From the NCBI GenBank assembly GCA_003663175.1, contig QMZM01000062.1:1-5980 (forward strand): a DNA stretch of 5,980 bases, given 5' to 3'. The position numbers and the translations under genes are program-made. Shown here piece after piece: positions 1-5,949 of the stretch. Numbering within the stretch: position 1 is the stretch's first letter; the number at the start of each line of letters is the position of its first letter. The notes under the pieces are model-generated. The model saw only the letters and a list, made by a program, of their open reading frames with translations, was not told the DNA's origin and did no database searches. The DNA is from Candidatus Altarchaeales archaeon (lineage in GTDB: Archaea > Altiarchaeota > Altiarchaeia > IMC4 > QMZM01).

Positions 1-25
1 GCGCTGAGGAGAGAAGATTAGAGGG

Positions 26-33
26 TATTTAAG
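26..33 (+). promoter_or_regulatory. Possible TATA box upstream of the eL43 gene
   Basis: The AT-rich octamer tatttaag lies about 38 bases before the eL43 start. An archaeal TATA box centred here would put transcription start near position 55, leaving a leader of about a dozen bases. No clear BRE is seen, and only 66 bases are available upstream, so transcription could equally start in an upstream gene outside the window. Confidence 0.35.
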
Positions 34-44
34 TGTGAAATACC

Positions 45-64
45 ATTAGATTAAATTAGATTAA
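45..64. repeat. Two exact tandem copies of a 10-base unit before eL43
   Basis: The unit attagattaa occurs at 45-54 and again at 55-64 with no spacer, ending two bases before the eL43 ATG. It takes the place where a Shine-Dalgarno sequence would be, and none is present. It could be a protein-binding site, a source of transcription start slippage, or chance in AT-rich DNA. Confidence 0.7.
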
Positions 65-66
65 AA

Positions 67-282
67 ATGTACAGTCACACCAAGAAGGTTGGCAGTGTGG
101 GGAGATACGGACCAAGAATTGGAAGGAAGATAAGGGATGAGATAAAGAAGATAGAGGACAAAACAAAAAAGAGCAAATGTCCAAATTGTGGCAAAAAGAT
201 AAAGAGAATCTCCCCCGGAATCTGGAGATGTAGATTCTGCAATTCAATACTCACCGGTGGAGCATATACCATAAATGCATGA
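67..282 (+). CDS. rpl37Ae: Large-subunit ribosomal protein eL43 (L37Ae)
   Basis: This is a small zinc-ribbon protein of the 50S subunit that binds 23S rRNA. The 71-residue product starts with the family signature TKKVGSVGRYGPRIGRKIR (residues 5-23), a basic rRNA-binding segment. It then has a four-cysteine zinc site, CPNC at 38-41 and CRFC at 55-58, and the family ending TGGAYT near 63-68. Most family members run to about 80-95 residues, so this one is short at the C-terminus, but no motif is missing. The start is chosen because the N-terminal signature follows directly. No Shine-Dalgarno sequence precedes it, which suggests a leaderless or short-leader message. rpoP follows after five bases, so the two are surely co-transcribed. 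Confidence 0.95.
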   Translation: MYSHTKKVGSVGRYGPRIGRKIRDEIKKIEDKTKKSKCPNCGKKIKRISPGIWRCRFCNSILTGGAYTINA

Positions 283-287
283 TAAAA

Positions 288-437
288 ATGACATATGTCT
301 GCATAGAGTGTGGTGCGGAGGTAGATTATGAATATTTATTGGAGCATAAACTTAAATGCACATATTGTAAGAAGAGGAGGTCGAATATATGGGTCAAGAA
401 GAGACCCCCGATCGCAAAGAAAATCTTGGCAAGATGA
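288..437 (+). CDS. rpoP: DNA-directed RNA polymerase subunit P
   Basis: RpoP is the smallest zinc-binding subunit of archaeal RNA polymerase, the counterpart of eukaryotic Rpb12. It helps hold the assembly platform of the enzyme together. The gene encodes only 49 residues: MTYVCIECGAEVDYEY at the N-terminus, zinc ligands C5, C8, C24 and C27, then a basic tail with KKRR (28-31), NIWVKKRPPIAKK and a terminal LAR. This spacing and length match the family. The ATG lies five bases after the eL43 stop, without a Shine-Dalgarno sequence, so translation is probably coupled to eL43. The stop overlaps the pcc1 start by ATGA. The identification comes from motif, length and gene order, all of which agree. 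Confidence 0.93.
   Translation: MTYVCIECGAEVDYEYLLEHKLKCTYCKKRRSNIWVKKRPPIAKKILAR
374..381 (+). promoter_or_regulatory. Shine-Dalgarno-like site inside rpoP, before an alternative pcc1 start
   Basis: The octamer gaggaggt is a near-perfect match to the archaeal anti-Shine-Dalgarno sequence and lies seven bases before the ATG at 389. That ATG is in frame with pcc1 and would add 15 residues to it. The same bases encode the Arg-Arg pair of RpoP, so the match could be a by-product of AGG codons. It is the only strong Shine-Dalgarno match I found before a candidate start in this window. Confidence 0.45.
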
Positions 438-664
438 ATTCTCTTGATGTATCTCTAAAACTCGACCCCAAGATCGGTAATATCTGCTATAAATCCATTA
501 ATATAGAAGTAAAGAACAACGCCCTGAGGAGGTCGAGGGTCGAGATTTCATTCAAAAATGACACATTGAGGTTACATATAGATGCCAAGGATTTGATCGC
601 ATTGAGGGCAGCTCTGAACACATATCTTGGCTGGATAAAAATGTGCTATGACCTCTTAAGTTGA
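434..664 (+). CDS. pcc1: KEOPS complex subunit Pcc1
   Basis: Pcc1 is the small dimerising subunit of KEOPS, the complex that, with Kae1, Bud32 and Cgi121, transfers threonylcarbamoyl to A37 of ANN-decoding tRNAs. The 76-residue product covers the whole domain. It has a first strand (LDVSLKLDP, 4-12), the segment ALRRSRVEISFK (30-41), a strand LRLHIDAKD (45-53) and the diagnostic helix LIALRAALNTYLGWI (54-68), matching the ALR..(V/L)N(S/T)YL.WI pattern of archaeal Pcc1. I chose the ATG at 434 because it overlaps the rpoP stop as ATGA, which allows coupled translation, and gives a domain-length protein. An ATG at 389 would add a hydrophilic tail outside the family domain and overlap rpoP by 49 bases, but it has a strong Shine-Dalgarno-like site. 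The start is therefore not settled. Confidence 0.88.
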   Translation: MNSLDVSLKLDPKIGNICYKSINIEVKNNALRRSRVEISFKNDTLRLHIDAKDLIALRAALNTYLGWIKMCYDLLS

Positions 665-684
665 TATTTAACTCGCAAAATTCA

Positions 685-693
685 ATTTAATAA
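685..693 (+). promoter_or_regulatory. Possible TATA box for prefoldin beta
   Basis: The 50-base gap between pcc1 and pfdB is almost entirely A and T. The segment atttaataa is centred about 26 bases before the pfdB ATG, the distance expected if transcription starts at or next to the start codon of a leaderless message. The whole gap is so AT-rich that the exact box is uncertain. Read-through from pcc1 is also possible. Confidence 0.4.
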
Positions 694-714
694 AAAAATA
701 AAAAATAATAAAAA

Positions 715-1071
715 ATGGAGATACCAAGGCAACTTCAGGACAAGATTGCGCAATTCCAGGAGATACAAAATCAATTACAGGCGATTGCCCTGCAAAGACA
801 ACAGTTCATCCTGCAGTCGAGGGACATAGAGAATGCACTCTCGGAGTTAGAGAAATTTGAAAAGGGTAAGATCTATGAGTCTCTTGGTCCCATAATGATT
901 GAAACAACAAAGGAGAAGAGTGAGAAGAAGTTAAAGGAGGAAAAGGAAACCCTCGATGCAAGAATAAAGATTCTCGAGAAACAGGAAAAGAAATTGAATG
1001 AAAAGTTGAGAGAATTGGGCGAGGAGATACAAAGCAGTATCAGGGGTGGCGGAGGCTTAACCGCCGGTTAA
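715..1071 (+). CDS. pfdB: Prefoldin subunit beta
   Basis: Archaeal prefoldin is a cytosolic alpha2-beta4 jellyfish-shaped chaperone that holds unfolded proteins and passes them to the group II chaperonin (thermosome). The 118-residue product has the beta-type layout. A long N-terminal coiled coil (about 5-47, rich in Gln, Leu and Ile) leads to one beta-hairpin (about 50-68, KGKIYESLGPIMIET), the segment that builds the hexamer core. A charged second coiled coil (about 68-108) follows, then a glycine-rich tail (RGGGGLTAG). The length is normal for the beta subunit; alpha subunits are longer and have two hairpins. There is no Shine-Dalgarno sequence before the ATG, only an A-rich run. Its place after eL43, rpoP and pcc1 is a common archaeal arrangement. 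Confidence 0.95.
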   Translation: MEIPRQLQDKIAQFQEIQNQLQAIALQRQQFILQSRDIENALSELEKFEKGKIYESLGPIMIETTKEKSEKKLKEEKETLDARIKILEKQEKKLNEKLRELGEEIQSSIRGGGGLTAG

Positions 1072-1152
1072 GTGGAAAATTTAACTATTAAATTCATATT
1101 TAATTTATATGATGAAACCGACCCCAGGCTGATTTCATGATGAAGAGGGTAG
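1072..1152. other. Convergent intergenic gap between pfdB and the phosphatase
   Basis: This gap separates two converging genes and should contain both transcription ends. A six-base inverted repeat, atgaaa at 1112-1117 and tttcat at 1133-1138, surrounds a 15-base loop. The stem is weak and no T-run follows it on either strand, so I do not call it a terminator. The short reading frames here (11 codons or fewer) look accidental. Confidence 0.5.
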
Positions 1153-1914
1153 CTACTGATACAATAAAATAAAGTTTTTGCTCGCAGATACGCCATTCTT
1201 GGGAATCTCGTCCCTCTTGATTACCAGGAGATGGGGAACTCCGCCATAGACTCCGGTACTACTTATTGTTAGTGCCAGGCCATCCTGCTCTATAAATGGA
1301 GCGGATAATGCCTTTCTCGGCTCATGAGAACGAATTATGAAATTTATCCCAAATTTCTCTAAGAATTTACTGGTTATATCCTTACCAACCAATTTCCCAA
1401 TTCCTCTTGGGTTTGAATATTCACCAAATTCATTTATTGGATCGTTCCATATTATCTCGATTTCGATATTCCTGTCAATTCTATCCATGGATTCTATGCC
1501 ACTTGAAATGAAGCCGTGAACAAAGATTATTTTATCGAAGATTATTCCGATTTTAAGCAATTTCAAAAAATTCTTCATGGATTTGAAGTAATTGGTCCAA
1601 TTCCCCCTCTTTTCTTCAACCTCATATACAAGGTCGCACGGCATGAACAGGGGGTTTCCATCGCCGTCGAAATCTTCGTGGTTGCCCTTTAACGCGGTGA
1701 CGCTCTCCGGATACTTCAGCATCAAATCCCAGATCATTTCAATGCACTCAACTCCATTTTCGCCACGATCCGCATAATCCCCGAGAAATATCAAGTGGTC
1801 CTCATCTGGATTGAAAATCTCGATAATTCTTTTCAGTGCAACTAAATCTCCATGAATATCGCCAGCAACAAGTATCCTGTTGGCAGATAAATCCAGATAC
1901 TCAATCCTCTTCAT
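1153..1914 (-). CDS. PPP-family metallophosphatase (serine/threonine phosphatase type)
   Basis: This 253-residue protein has the full two-metal core of PPP-type phosphatases. The motifs are GDIHG (18-22), GDYADRG (45-51), GNHE (77-80), VHG (132-134) and RSHE (195-198). Predicted metal ligands are D19, H21, D46, N78, H133 and H197. H79 is the expected general acid, and R50 and R195 are the phosphate-binding arginines. WNDP at 156-159 corresponds to the WSDP of PP1 and PP2A. This supports phosphomonoester hydrolysis on proteins; the family also includes diadenosine tetraphosphate hydrolases, so the substrate is unproven. The usual HGG is HGF here (F135). No signal peptide is visible, so it should be cytosolic. 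Its ATG lies within the end of the upstream kinase gene (14-base overlap), so translation is probably coupled. Confidence 0.88.
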   Translation of the reverse strand: MKRIEYLDLSANRILVAGDIHGDLVALKRIIEIFNPDEDHLIFLGDYADRGENGVECIEMIWDLMLKYPESVTALKGNHEDFDGDGNPLFMPCDLVYEVEEKRGNWTNYFKSMKNFLKLLKIGIIFDKIIFVHGFISSGIESMDRIDRNIEIEIIWNDPINEFGEYSNPRGIGKLVGKDITSKFLEKFGINFIIRSHEPRKALSAPFIEQDGLALTISSTGVYGGVPHLLVIKRDEIPKNGVSASKNFILLYQ

Positions 1915-2461
1915 TCTTTAATATTTTTTCCATAATTTCATCAACCTTCTGATACAGATCCTCCAGGGTGCCGATGTTTTCTATTCTATAATCTGCAACC
2001 TCACCGATCTCGTCAATATACCTCTCTGTCTCTCTTTTCTCTGCCATGAGAAATTCCTTAAAGTTTATTGAGGATTCCCCCTTTTCACCCCTTTTCCTGC
2101 ATCTCTCATATCTGAGCCTTGCTGGGGCATCGATGAATATAAGCACATTATCCCTGAATCTTCTCAGCATATCCACCTCGTTTTTATACCTTATACCATC
2201 AACAACAATAATATCAGAATTTTCGTTTCTTAAATCATTCTCGAATGCGTTCACTATGACATCCATGCCCAGCGCCTTCCTTACACATTCCCCCAATTTC
2301 TGTAGATTTTCTCTCCTATGCTCCAAATAGAGCCTATCAAGGATATCCATCAGAATTTGAGAAAATCTCATCTCACTTGCTCCATACTTCCTGCTCAAAT
2401 ATTTACTTACAGATGTCTTTCCCGAACCCATCCTGCCCGTCAATCCAATAACAAGTTTCAT
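1901..2461 (-). CDS. P-loop kinase, dephospho-CoA kinase-like or nucleoside monophosphate kinase-like
   Basis: This 186-residue single-domain kinase has a Walker A motif GRMGSGKT (9-16) right after the first strand (KLVIGLT). A substrate-side helix follows around 31-64 (MRFSQILMDIL, then RRENLQKLGECVR). A Walker B-like strand with DIIVVDGIR lies at 83-91, the core strand NVLIFIDAPA at 105-114, and an arginine-rich lid RLRYERCRKRGEKGE at 115-129. The layout matches small-molecule kinases of the adenylate, dNMP and dephospho-CoA kinase group. Archaeal members are often named dephospho-CoA kinase-like, but I cannot assign the substrate. The gene is first in an operon with the PPP phosphatase. 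The ATG has no Shine-Dalgarno sequence and lies about 29 bases from a TATA-like box, as for a leaderless message. Confidence 0.75.
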   Translation of the reverse strand: MKLVIGLTGRMGSGKTSVSKYLSRKYGASEMRFSQILMDILDRLYLEHRRENLQKLGECVRKALGMDVIVNAFENDLRNENSDIIVVDGIRYKNEVDMLRRFRDNVLIFIDAPARLRYERCRKRGEKGESSINFKEFLMAEKRETERYIDEIGEVADYRIENIGTLEDLYQKVDEIMEKILKNEED

Positions 2462-2484
2462 TTGATTTAATTGATTATTTTTTC

Positions 2485-2494
2485 TTTATTTAAA
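2485..2494. promoter_or_regulatory. Shared TATA-like box between the kinase and topA
   Basis: The 63 bases between the divergent starts at 2461 (- strand) and 2525 (+ strand) contain tttatttaaa, which also reads as a TATA-like tttaaataaa on the opposite strand. Its centre is about 29 bases from the kinase ATG and 35 bases from the topA ATG, so it could serve leaderless or short-leader transcripts both ways. No other box in the gap is as good. Confidence 0.5.
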
Positions 2495-2524
2495 TTTTCT
2501 CATTTACCAATTATTTGTAGAAAA

Positions 2525-4537
2525 ATGGATAAGACGCTAATCATAACCGAAAAGCCATCTGTTGCGAGAAGAATCGCAAATGCTCTCGGAAAACCAAACA
2601 AGAAGATTAAGAGGAATGTCCCATACTTTCAGATTGATAATGTGTTTATTGTACCGGCGGCTGGTCATCTCTACTCTCTAAGAGAGAAAAATCCCAAGGG
2701 ATGGCGATATCCGATATTTGAAATAGACTGGGCACCGATCTATAAAATATCGAAGGAATCGAAATTCGCAAAGGCATATATCGATAATATCTCAGAAATT
2801 GCAAGGGAGTGTAAATTCTTCATAAATGCCTGTGATTTCGATACGGAAGGGGAGGTTATAGCATATAACATTCTAAGATATGCGTGCAATATTGACCCGA
2901 GCGGCGATAATGTAAAGCGAATGAAATTCTCGACACTCACAAGAGACGCAATATTAAATTCTTATCGAAATTTGATTCCAAGTCCGATCAATATGGCAAT
3001 GGCCGGCATAACGAGACATTTCCTGGATTGGTTCTGGGGAATTAATCTATCGAGGGCGTTGACACTGGCAATAAGAAGAGCCAAGGCATACACGACCCTG
3101 AGCATTGGTCGCGTTCAGGGACCTACACTGAAGATCTTGGTAGAGAGAGAAAGGGAGATTCAAAATTTCAAACCTGAACCATACTGGGAGTTGGAAATTC
3201 TCGTTGAGAAGGATAAAGAGATAATAAAGGGAAGGCACATAAATGGAAAATTCTGGGACAAAAAAGAGGTTGAAAGTGCGAGGAAGAATTCTAAAGACAC
3301 CGCCACAGTAGAGAAAATTTCTAAGAGAAAAATTACTCAAAAACCTCCGAATCCATTTGACCTAACGACACTGCAGACCGAAGCCTATCGCATCTTTAGA
3401 ATAACTCCACAGAAGACCCTGGAAATAGCGCAAAATCTCTATACCAATGCCTATATAAGTTATCCAAGAACCTCCTCCCAACAACTTCCAAAAGACATAA
3501 ATTTCCGCAAGATCATAGAAAAACTTTCTCAACTAAGAGACTATGAAAAATTCTCCGAGGAATTGCTCTCAAAGGAAAGATTAACTCCAAATAATGGAAA
3601 GAAAACGGACCCTGCACATCCGGCGATTCATCCCACCGGCGTAATCCCAGAGAGGCTCTCCACTGAAGAGAAAAGGATTTACGATCTTATATGCAGGCGC
3701 TTCCTGGCAACCTTCTACAGAAATGCTGTAAGACAATCTCAGAGAGTTGTTCTCATTTCGGGATCAGAAAGATTTTTGATTGAGGGCATAACGACCATAG
3801 ATGAGGGTTGGCATCCAGTCTATAAATATATAAAATTGAAGGAAGAGGAAATTCCAGAATTTTCAAAGGGAGAAACCCTAAGGGTTAAAGATATAAAAAT
3901 CCTTGAGAAGGAAACCACACCGCCAAAAAGGTACACGCCCTCCTCCATAGTGAGGGAAATGGAAAAGAAGAATCTCGGTACAAAGGCGACAAGGTCGCAG
4001 ATAGTTGATATCCTCTTTAAGAGGGGGTATATCAGGGGCGAATCCATAGAGGTAACTCCGTTGGGAATGAAGGTTGTTGAGACTCTGGATAAATACTGCC
4101 CATTAGTTTTGAGCGAAACCCTAACGAGAAAATTCGAAAGGGAGATGCAGGACATAGAGGAGGGTAAGAGAAATAGCGAGGAGGTCATAGAGGAGGGTAA
4201 AAACACCATACTGAAAATTTCTGAGGAATTTAAGAAGAATGAAAAAAACATCGGTCTCTCACTCGCCGACGCATTCAGAAAATCCGGTAAGGAGGTATTG
4301 GGAAAGTGCTTAGAGTGTTCTGGAAATCTTGTCCTGAGAAGATCGAAATTTGGGGACTTCATAGGCTGCGATAACTATCCAGAGTGCAATTTCACAATCT
4401 CAATCCCGAAAGGTAATGTAAAGGTCTCCGGAGTTTGTAGAAAATGCGGTTACAGAAAACTGAAACTAATAACAAAAGGAAAGAGGAGAACTTTTGAATT
4501 CTGCATAAACCCCGACTGCCCGAGCAAGAAAAAGTGA
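2525..4537 (+). CDS. topA: DNA topoisomerase I, archaeal type IA
   Basis: Type IA topoisomerases relax negatively supercoiled DNA by nicking one strand and passing the other through the gap. This 670-residue enzyme is complete. The Toprim domain (about 1-150) has the catalytic glutamate in LIITEKPS (E9) and the metal motif DFDTEGE (104-110). The topoisomerase body follows, with GRVQGPTL at 195-202 and the active-site tyrosine Y313 in ISYPRTSS. AHPAIHPTG (364-372) and GTKATR (485-490) are further family signatures. The C-terminus has two zinc ribbons, C595/C598/C615/C621 and C638/C641/C660/C665, and a basic tail. I chose the ATG at 2525 because the family starts with LIITEKPS. An in-frame TTG at 2471 would add 18 residues unlike the family and consume the promoter region. 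The last coding bases are repeated at 5950-5980. Confidence 0.95.
   Translation: MDKTLIITEKPSVARRIANALGKPNKKIKRNVPYFQIDNVFIVPAAGHLYSLREKNPKGWRYPIFEIDWAPIYKISKESKFAKAYIDNISEIARECKFFINACDFDTEGEVIAYNILRYACNIDPSGDNVKRMKFSTLTRDAILNSYRNLIPSPINMAMAGITRHFLDWFWGINLSRALTLAIRRAKAYTTLSIGRVQGPTLKILVEREREIQNFKPEPYWELEILVEKDKEIIKGRHINGKFWDKKEVESARKNSKDTATVEKISKRKITQKPPNPFDLTTLQTEAYRIFRITPQKTLEIAQNLYTNAYISYPRTSSQQLPKDINFRKIIEKLSQLRDYEKFSEELLSKERLTPNNGKKTDPAHPAIHPTGVIPERLSTEEKRIYDLICRRFLATFYRNAVRQSQRVVLISGSERFLIEGITTIDEGWHPVYKYIKLKEEEIPEFSKGETLRVKDIKILEKETTPPKRYTPSSIVREMEKKNLGTKATRSQIVDILFKRGYIRGESIEVTPLGMKVVETLDKYCPLVLSETLTRKFEREMQDIEEGKRNSEEVIEEGKNTILKISEEFKKNEKNIGLSLADAFRKSGKEVLGKCLECSGNLVLRRSKFGDFIGCDNYPECNFTISIPKGNVKVSGVCRKCGYRKLKLITKGKRRTFEFCINPDCPSKKK
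4501..4532 (+). repeat. Proximal copy of a direct repeat (inside the topA 3' end)
   Basis: These bases encode the final zinc-ribbon half-site of TopA (CINPDCPSKK). They match 5950-5980 in the same orientation at 27 of 32 aligned positions, with four substitutions and one single-base gap. The two copies start 1449 bases apart and bracket the ATPase gene. Homology does not continue upstream. It may continue beyond the window end, which cuts the distal copy. Confidence 0.85.
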
Positions 4538-4571
4538 AATTAAATTTATGAGCATCATAATAACCATAAAA

Positions 4572-4581
4572 TTTATAAATA
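4572..4581 (+). promoter_or_regulatory. TATA box for the ATPase gene
   Basis: The decamer tttataaata is a close match to the archaeal TATA consensus, with an A-rich BRE-like stretch (accataaaa) just before it. Transcription would start near 4603, leaving a leader of about ten bases before the ATG at 4612. This indicates that the ATPase is transcribed from its own promoter rather than as part of a topA operon. Confidence 0.65.
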
Positions 4582-4611
4582 TGACCTTTCTAATAATCAT
4601 ATATTACAAAA

Positions 4612-5937
4612 ATGGAAATTCAAACCCTGGTAAGATTTAATGAGTGGTGGAAAACTGGAAATGTGCCAGAAGACTTGCTTGAGGGATATAAAAGACCACT
4701 ATATGATGAAATTCTGAAGTATTTAGAGGATAGACAAGTACTTGCAATAATCGGCTTGAGGAGGGTTGGAAAAACAACTCTCATGTATCAATTGATACAA
4801 AACCTCTTAGAAAAAGTTAAAAAGGAATACATTCTTTATTTTTCATTTGATGAAGAGCAATTTGATATAGAAGATGTTTTAGAAACATACAGAGAATTTA
4901 TACTAAAAGGAAATTGGAGGGAATTTGACAGAATTTATGTATTTTTTGATGAGATTCAAAAAGTGAATGATTGGCAAAATAAGATTAAGACATATTATGA
5001 TTTATACCCAAATGTAAAGTTTATCGTATCTGGTTCTGCAAGTTTGATTATAGAAAAGAGGGTAAAGGAAAGTCTTGCGGGCAGGCTTTACGACTTTAAT
5101 CTGGATTTATTGACATTTAAGGAATTCCTATCCTTCAAAAAACTCAAAATTCCCGATTTAGAATACAGATTATTTGATGAATTTGAGAAGATAGAAAAGG
5201 ATTATAATAATTTAATATTATTTGAGTCCGATTTAAGAACATTGTTTAGTGAGTATCTATTTAAGGGGGGTTTCCCAGAGATTGTAGATGAAAGGGATGA
5301 CAAGAAGATAAGAAGGTATATCAAAAATAGTGTCATAGATAAGATAGTATATTCAGACATCCCGAAGATATTCAAGATCGAGGAGCCAGAGGTCTTGATA
5401 ATTTTGTTAAGACTTATAGCCAATACTCCAGGGCTATTGGTAGATTATAAAGGATTGGGAGAGAATCTTGGAAAGAATAGAAAAACCATGGCAAGATACT
5501 TTTACTATCTACAAAAGAGCTTCCTCGTTATTCTTTTATCAAATTTTAGTGGAAGTTTTCTCACCTCTGCAAGAAAATTGAAAAAAGCCTATATTACAGA
5601 CACCGGAATTGTAAATACTCTAATGGATAGGGAAATTGACGATAGAGTAATTGGAATGTTAGTTGAAAATTTAATTGTCAGTAAATTGAAGGCAAAATTC
5701 TTCTATAGACGAAATTACGAAATAGACATAATAATTAAAGATGAAGAAATTTTACCAATAGAAATTAAATATCAAAGTCGAATTGATAGAAAGGATTTCA
5801 AAAGTATGGTGAGATTCTGTAAAAAATTTAAATTAAAGAGGGGAATTATAATAACGAAAGACCTATTGAGGTGTGATAAGAACAATGGAATAGAAATCCA
5901 GTTCATCCCCGCATGGTTATTCTTATTATACCTATAA
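4612..5937 (+). CDS. AAA_14/DUF4143-type ATPase
   Basis: This 441-residue protein belongs to the widespread archaeal and bacterial family with an N-terminal AAA-type ATPase and a C-terminal DUF4143 region. The ATPase part has Walker A GLRRVGKT (48-55), Walker B YVFFDE (109-114), a sensor-like VSGSAS (139-144) and the family segment LAGRLYDFNLDLLTFKEFL (155-173). GGFPEI (219-224) marks the linker into DUF4143, followed by a winged-helix-like stretch (about 276-308). The C-terminus resembles a PD-(D/E)xK fold, with E352, D372 and E384-I-K386 (EIDIII and PIEIKYQ). No signal peptide is seen. Cellular function is not established for the family. The gene has its own TATA box, is far more AT-rich than topA (sampled lines about 18-30% GC against 37-50%), and is bracketed by a direct repeat, all pointing to recent acquisition. 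Confidence 0.85.
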   Translation: MEIQTLVRFNEWWKTGNVPEDLLEGYKRPLYDEILKYLEDRQVLAIIGLRRVGKTTLMYQLIQNLLEKVKKEYILYFSFDEEQFDIEDVLETYREFILKGNWREFDRIYVFFDEIQKVNDWQNKIKTYYDLYPNVKFIVSGSASLIIEKRVKESLAGRLYDFNLDLLTFKEFLSFKKLKIPDLEYRLFDEFEKIEKDYNNLILFESDLRTLFSEYLFKGGFPEIVDERDDKKIRRYIKNSVIDKIVYSDIPKIFKIEEPEVLIILLRLIANTPGLLVDYKGLGENLGKNRKTMARYFYYLQKSFLVILLSNFSGSFLTSARKLKKAYITDTGIVNTLMDREIDDRVIGMLVENLIVSKLKAKFFYRRNYEIDIIIKDEEILPIEIKYQSRIDRKDFKSMVRFCKKFKLKRGIIITKDLLRCDKNNGIEIQFIPAWLFLLYL

Positions 5938-5949
5938 CATATCCTCCAA

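Noticed and set aside
1..32. Possible end of an upstream gene, with stops at 19-21 or 30-32
   Set aside because: Two frames stay open from the window edge to these stops, but six to nine codons carry no recognisable family signal, so neither can be called a gene end.
1111..1139. Hairpin-type terminator between pfdB and the phosphatase
   Set aside because: The stem has six pairs, four of them A-T, with a 15-base loop and no following T-run. Archaeal termination normally relies on T-runs rather than such hairpins.
1138..1173. Eleven-codon reading frame starting at ATGATGAAGAGG
   Set aside because: It is very short, overlaps the end of the phosphatase gene on the other strand, and has no recognisable motif or ribosome site.
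2471..2524. In-frame TTG start extending topA by 18 residues
   Set aside because: The added residues are a hydrophobic, AT-driven stretch unlike the family N-terminus. They cover the divergent promoter, and the ATG at 2525 fits the LIITEKPS start.
3820..4362. Long open frame on the minus strand opposite topA (180 codons)
   Set aside because: It lies wholly within a confident topA coding region, has no recognisable domain, and its Ser/Phe/Leu-rich composition is that of a frame shadow.
4538..4611. AT-rich near-repeats (aaatttat) between topA and the ATPase as terminal inverted repeats of an element
   Set aside because: The copies are short, in direct orientation and have no partner after the ATPase stop, so they look like simple AT-rich sequence around a TATA box.
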